Positions 1-5,200 of a stretch of DNA of 6,581 bases are shown in pieces. The position numbers were made by a program, and so were the translations under genes. Each line of letters starts with the position of its first letter. Position 1 is the stretch's first letter. This DNA is from Trebonia sp. (GTDB taxonomy: Bacteria; Actinomycetota; Actinomycetes; Streptosporangiales; Streptosporangiaceae), in NCBI GenBank assembly GCA_030038035.1, contig JASHPP010000412.1, positions 1 to 6,581 on the forward strand, given 5' to 3'. Under the pieces are notes generated by a model. That model made no database searches, was not told the DNA's origin, and worked only from the letters and a program-made list of their open reading frames with translations.

Positions 1-524
1 ACCCAGAAGATCCACCGCCACGACAGGTGGCTGACGATCAGGCCGCCGACGACTGGCCCCACGATCGGCCCGAACAGCGTGGGAAGACTGATCAGCGCCA
101 TGATCCGCCCGAGCTTGCGTCCGCCGGCCGCCTCGACCAGCAAGTTCTGCAGGATGGGCAGCATGAGGCCGCCGCCGATGCCCTGCAGCACCCGGAAGGC
201 GATCAGCGCGGCTATGTCCCACGCCGTGCTCGACAGGATCGAACCGACCATGAACAGCGCCAGCGCTCCCATCCACACCTGCTTGGCGCCGAAGCGCTCG
301 CTGGCCCATCCGGAGACCGGGACGACCATCCCGAGCGCGAGAACGTAGCCGCTGATTGTCCACTGACCATTCGACACCGATGTGTGCAGGCCGCGGGCCA
401 GCACATCGATCGCCACGTTGACGATGGTCGAGTCGAACACGACCATCACCACTCCGACCAACAGGACCACGGCCAGCTTGACGAACGCCGGGTCCAGGGG
501 TTCGCTGTCGTTCGGCTTAGCCAC
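1..524 (-). CDS. MFS drug exporter, DHA2 (EmrB/QacA-like) family, N-terminal part, cut by the window edge
   Basis: Probably a proton-driven exporter in the cytoplasmic membrane; the substrate cannot be predicted. The 174 visible residues run off the left edge. They carry the DHA2 signatures in order: FDSTIVNVA in the first membrane helix (residues 30-38, motif D1), GWASERFGAKQVW in the 2-3 loop (72-84, motif A), RVLQGIGGGLM in helix 4 (111-121, motif B) and GPIVGPVVGG in helix 5 (152-161, motif C). About five membrane helices are visible; full members have 14 and about 450-530 residues. The start is a GTG at 524-522, chosen because GGAAGG (535-530) lies 5 nt upstream and the following frame is open throughout. 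The gene is divergent from the TetR gene at 614, and an operator-like repeat begins 15 nt upstream of the start, which suggests TetR control (inference). The family is clear; the subfamily is less so. Confidence 0.93.
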   Translation of the reverse strand, partial: MAKPNDSEPLDPAFVKLAVVLLVGVVMVVFDSTIVNVAIDVLARGLHTSVSNGQWTISGYVLALGMVVPVSGWASERFGAKQVWMGALALFMVGSILSSTAWDIAALIAFRVLQGIGGGLMLPILQNLLVEAAGGRKLGRIMALISLPTLFGPIVGPVVGGLIVSHLSWRWIFW

Positions 525-538
525 GAGCGCCTTCCATA

Positions 539-560
539 TAAGATACAATCATGACTCTTA
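539..560. promoter_or_regulatory. Candidate TetR operator, copy 1
   Basis: The sequence reads TAAGATACA, four variable bases, TGACTCTTA. It is an imperfect inverted repeat with outer arms TAAGA/TCTTA and inner CA/TG. The same 18 fixed bases recur at 582-603 in the same orientation. It sits directly upstream of the exporter's ribosome binding site. The minus-strand TATCTT inside it could be a -10 element, so bound protein could block exporter transcription. The repeat is seen directly; recognition by the adjacent TetR protein is inferred from the divergent layout. Confidence 0.72.
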
Positions 561-579
561 GATCACGATACCGCGATCT
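560..579. promoter_or_regulatory. Palindrome lying between the two TetR operator candidates
   Basis: AGATCACG and CGCGATCT flank a 4-bp ATAC spacer and are complementary at 7 of 8 positions. The palindrome occupies nearly all of the space between the two 22-bp repeats, and its sequence is unlike theirs. It could be a site for a second regulator, part of an extended TetR-binding region, or only a DNA structural element. No function can be assigned from sequence. Confidence 0.5.
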
Positions 580-581
580 CG

Positions 582-603
582 TAAGATACACAAGTGACTC
601 TTA
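582..603. promoter_or_regulatory. Candidate TetR operator, copy 2
   Basis: This is the second copy of TAAGATACA-N4-TGACTCTTA, centred 43 bp (about four helical turns) from copy 1 and in the same orientation. Its last base is the first base of the AAGGAG ribosome binding site (603-608) of the TetR gene. The plus-strand TAAGAT at 582-587 could be a -10 element, although no good -35 match is seen. Its placement suggests that TetR represses its own gene. Confidence 0.72.
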
Positions 604-613
604 AGGAGCGCTG

Positions 614-1282
614 ATGGCAGCGGAGGCAACCGCGGCCGGCCGACCCGGGCCGGGAAGGAACCCAGGCCCGGCGACGCGCCGCCGGGGAGCCGAACTCGAA
701 GCCGCGCTACTGGACGCCGCCTGGAGCGAGCTGGCCGCGGTGGGGTACGGCGCGTTCACGATGGACGGCGTCGCCGCCCGGGCCAAGACCAGCCGGGCCG
801 TGCTGTACCGGCGATGGCCGAACCGTCCCGAGCTCGCGCTCGCGGCCATGCGGCAGCACACGAAGCTCGCGCCCACCGAGATTCCCGACACCGGAACACT
901 CCGGGAGGACGTCCTGGCGCTGCTGCGGCACATCTCCGCACGAGGCGGCGAGGTCGCCGCCGTCTTCAGCTTCCTGCTCGGCGACTACTTCAACGAGACC
1001 GGAGTGCCCCCGGCGGTCCTGCGAGAACGAGCGCTCGCCGGACAGCCAACCGTGATGCAGGCCATCCTGGACCGCGCTGCCGCACGCGGCGAGATCGACC
1101 CCGATCGCATCAGCCCCCGCCTCGCAGCGCTCCCCATCGATCTCGTGCGCCACGACCTCATCATGAACCGCTCTCCCGTGCCCGACCCGGACCTGATCGA
1201 GATCGTGGACGACCTCTTCCTGCCTCTCCTCGGCGCCGGCCCTCGATGCCACGCACACGAGCAGCACGGCGACGGTCAGTGA
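614..1282 (+). CDS. TetR/AcrR-family transcriptional repressor
   Basis: This cytoplasmic DNA-binding regulator is likely the ligand-responsive repressor of the divergent exporter and of itself. It has 222 residues. The N-terminal helix-turn-helix spans about residues 25-75, with FTMDGVAARAKTSRAVLYRRWPN (split here as FTMDGVAARA plus KTSRAVLYRRWPN, 48-70) typical of the family; the recognition helix is near 59-66. Residues 80-210 form a helical ligand-binding and dimerisation domain, probably of the TetR_C_11 type, judging from the YRRWPNRPEL junction. The last 12 residues are rich in His and may be disordered. The ATG at 614 follows AAGGAG (603-608) by 5 nt. The stop is 8 bp from the stop of the convergent IclR gene. 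Two matching inverted repeats upstream are its likely operators. The family is secure; the ligand is unknown. Confidence 0.95.
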   Translation: MAAEATAAGRPGPGRNPGPATRRRGAELEAALLDAAWSELAAVGYGAFTMDGVAARAKTSRAVLYRRWPNRPELALAAMRQHTKLAPTEIPDTGTLREDVLALLRHISARGGEVAAVFSFLLGDYFNETGVPPAVLRERALAGQPTVMQAILDRAAARGEIDPDRISPRLAALPIDLVRHDLIMNRSPVPDPDLIEIVDDLFLPLLGAGPRCHAHEQHGDGQ

Positions 1283-1290
1283 ATGCATGA

Positions 1291-2070
1291 TCAGCCGAAC
1301 CTGAACCGGCCCGCCGGGGCAGTCGCGCGGCCCTGCGGGCTGCCTAGCACGCGGGAGATTCCCCGTGTCGTGGCCTGCAGGTGTGCGAGCCTCGGACCAT
1401 ACGGCTCGGTGATCGGCAGGATCAGCGAGAGCGCGGCCGCGACCGGGCCGGCGGGACCGTAGATGGGCGCGGCCACCGACCGGAACTCGCCTCGAATTGA
1501 CGTGACCGCGTATCCGGACCGGCGGATCTCCGCCAGGGTGGCGCGCAGCTCCCGATCGGTGACCGGGGGATGCCAGTCCGGCACCGCCAGCGGTCCCGCT
1601 AGCGTCGCCTCCTGGACATCTGACGGCGCGTACGCGAGCAGCACAAGCCCGATCGCCGTGGCGTGCAGCTCGTAGCGCGCACCCACCTGAGCCCGGTCGG
1701 CGGCCGTCTCCTGGCTGGTGAACCGCTCGACGAAGAGCACCTGGTCCTTCTCCCTGATGGCCAGGTGCACACCGCGGTGGGTGGTCTCGAACAGGTCCTG
1801 CATGAACGGCAGGGCGACCTGCCGCAGGCCCATCGACCGGGGCGTGACGGCGGCGAGCTCCCACAGCCGCAGCCCGATCTGGTAACCGCCGGACGGCGAC
1901 CGTTCAAGCGCGCCCCAGGCGTGCAGCTCGCCGACGATCCGGTGTGCCGTGGTGAGCGGCACCCCGGCCCTGCGGCTGATCTGCGACAGGGTCAGTCCGC
2001 CGGGCGCGTCGCTGACGGTGTCCAGTATTCGCAGCGCGCGCCCGAGGACGGACCGCCGCTGGTCCGGCAT
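1291..2070 (-). CDS. IclR-family transcriptional regulator
   Basis: This cytoplasmic regulator probably senses a small carbon compound and controls the divergent UGSC operon (inference from layout). It has 259 residues, the usual length. Residues 7-66 form the winged helix-turn-helix, with RALRILDTVS, the recognition region GVPLTTAHRIVGEL (36-49) and the wing ending GYQIG (62-66). Residues 80-245 form the IclR effector domain, including VHLAIREKDQVLFVERF (101-117) and the conserved HATAIGLVLLA segment (136-146). The ATG at 2070 has GGAAGGA (2087-2081) 10 nt upstream, slightly far. A TTCCG-N5-CGGAA palindrome overlaps that ribosome binding site, suggesting autorepression. The gene is convergent with the TetR gene and almost touches it, so the two transcripts may interfere. 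The ligand is unknown. Confidence 0.95.
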   Translation of the reverse strand: MPDQRRSVLGRALRILDTVSDAPGGLTLSQISRRAGVPLTTAHRIVGELHAWGALERSPSGGYQIGLRLWELAAVTPRSMGLRQVALPFMQDLFETTHRGVHLAIREKDQVLFVERFTSQETAADRAQVGARYELHATAIGLVLLAYAPSDVQEATLAGPLAVPDWHPPVTDRELRATLAEIRRSGYAVTSIRGEFRSVAAPIYGPAGPVAAALSLILPITEPYGPRLAHLQATTRGISRVLGSPQGRATAPAGRFRFG

Positions 2071-2083
2071 CGGCGGTCGCTCC

Positions 2084-2098
2084 TTCCGTTATGCGGAA
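2084..2098. promoter_or_regulatory. Candidate IclR operator, TTCCG-N5-CGGAA
   Basis: A perfect 5-bp inverted repeat, TTCCG and CGGAA, surrounds TTATG. A short A/T-edged palindrome like this is in keeping with sites bound by IclR-family proteins. It lies between the IclR gene and the UGSC operon and overlaps the IclR ribosome binding site by 4 bp, so binding here could shut off iclR itself. It is 80 bp upstream of the UGSC start codon. The repeat is seen; the bound protein is inferred. Confidence 0.6.
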
Positions 2099-2116
2099 AC
2101 ACGGGTAGTCATCCAG

Positions 2117-2128
2117 GCACTCTAGTGC
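2117..2128. promoter_or_regulatory. Second palindrome in the iclR-UGSC intergenic region, GCACT-CT-AGTGC
   Basis: A perfect 5-bp inverted repeat with a 2-bp spacer lies about 50 bp upstream of the UGSC start. It contains TCTAGT, which could be a weak -10 element for the operon, but no convincing -35 lies 16-18 bp upstream. It does not match the 2084-2098 palindrome. It may be a promoter-proximal operator or a chance palindrome. Confidence 0.35.
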
Positions 2129-2168
2129 GACCGTGACCGCGAGGACGATGCCGATGCCATCGCGGCGC

Positions 2169-2173
2169 GGAGG
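2169..2173 (+). promoter_or_regulatory. Ribosome binding site that fixes the UGSC start
   Basis: GGAGG ends 5 nt before the ATG at 2179. An in-frame GTG two codons upstream (2173) overlaps the last base of this GGAGG and cannot use it, so the ATG is preferred. Confidence 0.8.
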
Positions 2174-2178
2174 TGCAC

Positions 2179-2718
2179 ATGGGAGCCCAGGAGAAGCTAC
2201 TCAACCCCACCGGCTCAGACAGGAGAGCGGCCGACAGCAGCCTCGCCCCGCGGCCGGCCAGCCTGCGCGGGCTCACCGTCGGCCTGCTTGGCAACACCAA
2301 GCCGAACGCCGAGGTGCTGCTGTCGGAGATCGCCAGCGAGCTCAAGGACCGCTATGACGTGGGCGAGTTCCGCTCCTACACCAAGGACTACTTCGGCACC
2401 CCGGTCAAGCCCGACCTGCTCGCGCAGATCGTCGCCGAGTGCGACCTCGTGGTCACGGCCGTCGGAGACTGCGGCTCGTGCAGCGCGGCGACCGTCGCGG
2501 ACGGGATATTGTTCGAACGGGCGGGGGTTCCGGCGGTCAGCATCGTCTCCGACTCGTTCCTGCTGTCCGCGGGCGCGATGGCCCAGATGCAGGGCTTTCC
2601 CGGGTTCGAGTTCGCCGCCGTGCACCACCCGGTGGCCAGCCTGGGCGAGGCGGAACTCCGCGACCGCGTGCTGGCCGTGCTGCCAGACGTGCTGCGGATC
2701 ATCGGCGCGCAACCGTAG
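2179..2718 (+). CDS. UGSC-family protein, cysteine form of a (seleno)protein family
   Basis: An uncharacterised, probably cytoplasmic protein of 179 residues. The family is named for a U-G-S-C motif in which U is selenocysteine in some members. Here the motif is C98-G-S-C101 within AVGDCGSCSAATVADGILFE. Codon 98 is TGC (2470-2472), not TGA, so this is the Cys version and needs no selenium machinery. Other family-like features are NPTG near the start (9-12), LAPRPASLRGLTVGLLGN (22-39) followed by KPNAEVL, and GVPAVSIVSDSF (116-127). The vicinal CxxC in a nucleotide-fold-like context suggests thiol redox or thiol-adduct chemistry (inference). No signal peptide is seen. It is the first gene of an operon with the gene at 2748 and is divergent from the IclR gene. 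Family confidence is good; the reaction is unknown. Confidence 0.85.
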   Translation: MGAQEKLLNPTGSDRRAADSSLAPRPASLRGLTVGLLGNTKPNAEVLLSEIASELKDRYDVGEFRSYTKDYFGTPVKPDLLAQIVAECDLVVTAVGDCGSCSAATVADGILFERAGVPAVSIVSDSFLLSAGAMAQMQGFPGFEFAAVHHPVASLGEAELRDRVLAVLPDVLRIIGAQP

Positions 2719-2747
2719 CACCGCGGCAAACCGTGGGAGAGACATCA

Positions 2748-3851
2748 ATGAGCACTGTCATCGGTGACCTGTTCGCCGACGCCACGCAGATCCGCGAGGC
2801 GATGGAGTACTACGCCAAGCAGGAGTGGACGGACGGGCTGCCGGTCGTGCCGGTCACGGAGTCGTACCTGGCCGAGTTCCTCGGCATGACCGGTCGCGAC
2901 CCGGACGAGGCCATCTTCGCCGTGCCGCACCTGAACAGGGAGTGCACGGTCAGGCTGGCCGCGATCAACGCGGCGATGGCGGGCTGCCTGCCCGAGTACT
3001 TCCCCGTGGTGCTCGCCGCCTGGGACGCGATCGCGAAGGAGCCCTACCCGAAGCGAGGCATCTGGCAGTCCACGACGGGCACCGCGCCGCTGCTCATCGT
3101 GAACGGCCCGGTCCGCGGCCGGATCGGCCTGAACAGCAAGGGGAACGTCTTCGGTTCCGGGTTCCGTGCCAACGCGACGATCGGCCGGGCGATCAGGCTC
3201 ACCGCGATCAACGTCTTCGACCTGCACCCGCACCAGCTCGACCAGGCAACCCAGGGCACGCTTGCCAAGTACTCCGCCTGCATCGCGGAGAACGAGGAGG
3301 AGTCCCCGTGGGCGCCGCTGCACGTCGAGTACGGCTTCGCAGCCGAGGAAAGCACGGTGACCGCGCTCGTCGTCAGGTCCTGCCTGCACATCGAGGCCAG
3401 GCACACCCGGGTGCCCGAGCAGCTGGCGCTTGACTTCGCGAACACCATCAAGCGGACCGGCGCGCTGATCCACGAGACGAGCAGCGCGCTCGTCGTGCTG
3501 GGTCCCGAGCACGCGCAGGCGTTCGCCGAGGCCGGCTGGTCCAAGGACGACGTGCGGCAGGCGATCTATGACAGAGCCGTGAACTCCCGCGCCGACCTCG
3601 TGGCCGTCGGGAAGGAGGCGATCTCCAGGCACACCCGCTGGCGGGTGCCGGGCGACCACCCGGACGCCATACCCGACCAGGCCAGCCAAGGCGACACCCT
3701 CGACCTGGTTCCCGCGCTGATCTCGCCGAGCGCGATCCTGCTCGCGGTCGCCGGCGCGAACAACGCCGGCGTGTCCACGGTCATCGAGACCTTCGGCGTG
3801 CGCGGCGACACGCCCTCGTCCATCGCGCGGGTGGCAGAACCCGGCCGATAG
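2748..3851 (+). CDS. Uncharacterised 367-residue partner of the UGSC protein (DGLPVVPVTE / MAGCLPEY family)
   Basis: The function is unknown. I recall the family as a frequent neighbour of UGSC proteins in actinobacteria, but cannot verify this here. Motifs in order: WTDGLPVVPVTE (27-38), TGRDPDEA (48-55), NRECTVRLAAINAAMAGCLPEY (63-84, Cys66 and Cys80), STTGTAPLLIVNGPVRGRIG (108-127), GSGFRANATIGRAIRL (136-151) and KYSACIAENEEESPWAPLHVE (174-194, Cys178). The density of Gly, Asn, Glu and Cys in such motifs suggests an enzyme. It has no signal peptide or membrane span and is probably cytoplasmic. The ATG at 2748 follows GGGAGAGA by 5 nt, only 29 bp after the UGSC stop, so the two are co-transcribed. 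The frame stays open upstream to 2439 inside the UGSC gene, but that extension is a shadow. An enzyme acting with the UGSC thiol protein on one substrate is a reasonable guess. Confidence 0.88.
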   Translation: MSTVIGDLFADATQIREAMEYYAKQEWTDGLPVVPVTESYLAEFLGMTGRDPDEAIFAVPHLNRECTVRLAAINAAMAGCLPEYFPVVLAAWDAIAKEPYPKRGIWQSTTGTAPLLIVNGPVRGRIGLNSKGNVFGSGFRANATIGRAIRLTAINVFDLHPHQLDQATQGTLAKYSACIAENEEESPWAPLHVEYGFAAEESTVTALVVRSCLHIEARHTRVPEQLALDFANTIKRTGALIHETSSALVVLGPEHAQAFAEAGWSKDDVRQAIYDRAVNSRADLVAVGKEAISRHTRWRVPGDHPDAIPDQASQGDTLDLVPALISPSAILLAVAGANNAGVSTVIETFGVRGDTPSSIARVAEPGR

Positions 3852-3879
3852 CCGGCGCGAGCCCGTCTGGATAGGCCGA

Positions 3880-4233
3880 TCAGCCGGTGTTCACCGCGGT
3901 GAGCCGCGCCTGCCGGCCGGACGCGTCCTGCACCGGGCAGGTCAGGGAGGTTCCGTCGTGCGAGAACTCCGACAGGATCTGGTACGCGGTCGCATGCGCG
4001 CGGTTCACGTAGCCGAGAACCTTCTGGCTGCCAGGAACCGGTCCGGGGCGGCCGGCGCAGGCGGCGCCGGCACGGGCGAGTCAGGGGTCAGGGAAAGCTC
4101 GCGGACCGCGCCGGCGGACACTTCGAGCTCAGGGCGATCCCCGACTGCCCGACTCCCCGGCGACGGTCGTGTCCCGGTGCAGGATCGGGTTCCCCCCAAG
4201 CCGCCGCAGCGCGAATGGCGGTGGATCCGGCAT
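3880..4233 (-). pseudogene. Degraded coding-like sequence, candidate pseudogene
   Basis: I do not recognise this as a known family. On the minus strand an ATG at 4233 opens a 34-codon frame containing FALRRLGGNPILHRDTTVAG and stopping at 4129. The neighbouring frame then reads ELEVSAGAVRELSLTPDSP followed by a Pro/Ala-rich linker (about 4132-4045). The first frame resumes as YVNRAHATAYQILSEF and TSLTCPVQDASGR, ending with TGA at 3880-3882. Each piece has strong G/C preference at third positions and natural-looking amino-acid composition, unlike the nearby plus frames. Two compensating frameshifts, or a deletion, would join them into about 115 residues. It could be a dead gene, a sequence error in a small real gene, or chance in GC-rich DNA. 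Confidence 0.3.
4051..4071. repeat. Perfect GC-rich hairpin, 8-bp stem and 5-nt loop
   Basis: GCCGGCGC and GCGCCGGC flank AGGCG. There is no T-run on either side. It lies inside the degraded coding-like region, near the point where the reading frame appears to switch, so it may simply reflect base composition or may mark a rearrangement or slippage point. Confidence 0.4.
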
Positions 4234-4376
4234 GGCTCAGGCAGCTCCCGCCGTACTACGCTATCCCGTTCCCGGCGGAGGGGCCGCGGGGCCGCGGCCG
4301 TTGTCGCTCAGCCGGCGGCGCATGCCAGGCGACCCACCGGGGTATCTTCCATGGCGCAACGGGGGGAGAGAACGCA

Positions 4377-5075
4377 ATGAGCAGCAAGCCTAGCATCGTG
4401 CTCGTCCATGGGTTTTGGGGTGGCGCGGCCCACTGGGCCAAGGTCATCGTCGAGCTGAACCGGCGGGGTTACGACTCGCTCCACGCGGTGGAGAACCCGT
4501 TGACGTCCCTTGCGGACGACGTCGAGCGCACGCGGAAGATGGTCAGGCAGGTGGACGGGCCGGTGCTGCTCGCCGGGCATTCCTATGGCGGGGCGGTGAT
4601 CACCCAGGCCGGTGACCTCCCGAACGTCGCCGGGCTGGTGTACGTCGCCGCGTTCGCTCCCGACGCCGGCGAGAGCGTGGCCCAGATCGGCGAGTGGCGG
4701 GTGGCCCAGGCCGCGGCGGCCGGGAACATCGCGCCCGACTCCGACGGCTTGGTCTGGATCAGGCAGGACAAGTTCGGTGAGAGCTTCTGCCAGGACCTGC
4801 CCGCGGACGAGGCGCTGGTGATGGCCGTGACCCAGAAGGCGCCGGCCGGGTCGACGGCCGGGGACACCGTCTCCGACCCGGCGTGGAAGACCAAGCCCAC
4901 CTGGTATCAGGTGTCGGCGAACGACCGGATGATCCACCCGGACAGCGAGCGCCAGATGGCCGAACGGATGAAGCCGCAGAGCACGATCGAACTTGACGCC
5001 AGCCATGCCTCACTGGCCTCACGGCCAGCCGAGATCGCCGACCTGATCGACCAGGCTGCCACCTCGCTGACGTAG
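4377..5075 (+). CDS. Alpha/beta-hydrolase fold enzyme
   Basis: A soluble serine hydrolase, most likely an esterase or small-molecule hydrolase; the substrate is unknown. Its 232 residues suit the compact alpha/beta-hydrolase family (Abhydrolase_6 type). The oxyanion segment is HGFWGG (11-16). The nucleophile elbow is GHSYGG with Ser69, the likely acid is Asp183 in VSANDRMIHP, and the likely base is His210 in DASHASL. The triad is therefore complete and in the normal order. Residues 110-175 form a short cap region. There is no signal peptide. The ATG at 4377 has a G-rich ribosome binding site, GGGGAG, 8 nt upstream. The frame is open back to 4215 but that stretch lacks family sequence. A hairpin follows the stop, and the Crp-type gene starts 125 bp downstream in the same direction. 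Confidence 0.93.
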   Translation: MSSKPSIVLVHGFWGGAAHWAKVIVELNRRGYDSLHAVENPLTSLADDVERTRKMVRQVDGPVLLAGHSYGGAVITQAGDLPNVAGLVYVAAFAPDAGESVAQIGEWRVAQAAAAGNIAPDSDGLVWIRQDKFGESFCQDLPADEALVMAVTQKAPAGSTAGDTVSDPAWKTKPTWYQVSANDRMIHPDSERQMAERMKPQSTIELDASHASLASRPAEIADLIDQAATSLT

Positions 5076-5076
5076 C

Positions 5077-5094
5077 GGCCGCGAAACTGCGGCC
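5077..5094 (+). terminator. Hairpin just after the hydrolase gene, possible weak terminator
   Basis: GGCCGC and GCGGCC form a perfect 6-bp stem around GAAACT, starting 2 bp after the TAG. There is no U-tract, which is common for actinomycete terminators but lowers certainty. It would partly separate the hydrolase from the Crp-type gene. Confidence 0.5.
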
Positions 5095-5129
5095 CGACGG
5101 GCAATGTGCGCGTAAAGCAAGTACCGTAA

Positions 5130-5151
5130 CTTGACATCGTGGGAAGTCAAG
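5130..5151. promoter_or_regulatory. Inverted repeat CTTGAC-N10-GTCAAG upstream of the Crp-type gene
   Basis: A perfect 6-bp inverted repeat with a 10-bp spacer ends 49 bp before the ATG at 5201. The half-sites resemble the TTGAT/ATCAA and TGTGA/TCACA halves used by the Fnr and Crp families, but the spacing is longer than the usual 4-6 bp. It could be an autoregulatory site. TTGACA (5131-5136) inside it looks like a -35 element, but no -10 follows at 16-18 bp. Confidence 0.45.
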
Positions 5152-5200
5152 GCGGTGCCGCGGGCCCTAGCCGGCGCGCCGTGGCCGAGGGAGTCGGGCG

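Larger units (their letters stand above)
3852..4376. other. 525-bp stretch without an intact gene
   Basis: No convincing plus-strand gene is present; a 140-codon plus frame at 3958-4380 is rich in Arg, Gly, Ser and Pro, has no recognisable domain, and overlaps the hydrolase start. The stretch holds the minus-strand degraded coding-like sequence and the hairpin described separately, a 10-bp palindrome CACCGCGGTG just after the UGSC operon (3891-3900), and the hydrolase ribosome binding site at its end. No clear promoter could be picked out for the hydrolase. Confidence 0.6.

Noticed and set aside
27..554. A 175-codon plus-strand frame opposite the exporter
   Set aside because: It is rich in Asp, His, Gln and Arg without any domain; the minus strand carries clear MFS motifs.
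707..1864. A 385-codon open frame on the minus strand across the TetR and IclR genes
   Set aside because: It runs antisense to TetR and in another frame of IclR, has no recognisable domain, and its Arg/Gly/Pro-rich composition is typical of GC-rich shadow frames.
2439..2747. A 103-codon upstream extension of the 367-residue partner protein
   Set aside because: The extension overlaps the UGSC gene in another frame, is Arg-rich, and lacks a start signal, whereas the ATG at 2748 has a good ribosome binding site.
2745..3689. A 314-codon minus-strand open frame opposite the partner gene
   Set aside because: It is the antisense shadow of a gene with clear protein motifs, and its composition is that of a GC-rich mirror frame.
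4215..4376. A 54-codon N-terminal extension of the alpha/beta hydrolase
   Set aside because: The extra residues are Gly/Arg/Pro-rich and the fold normally begins right at the IVLVHG strand; the ATG at 4377 has its own ribosome binding site.
5131..5136. TTGACA as a -35 promoter element for the Crp-type gene
   Set aside because: No -10-like sequence occurs 16-18 bp downstream; the bases are better explained as one arm of the inverted repeat.
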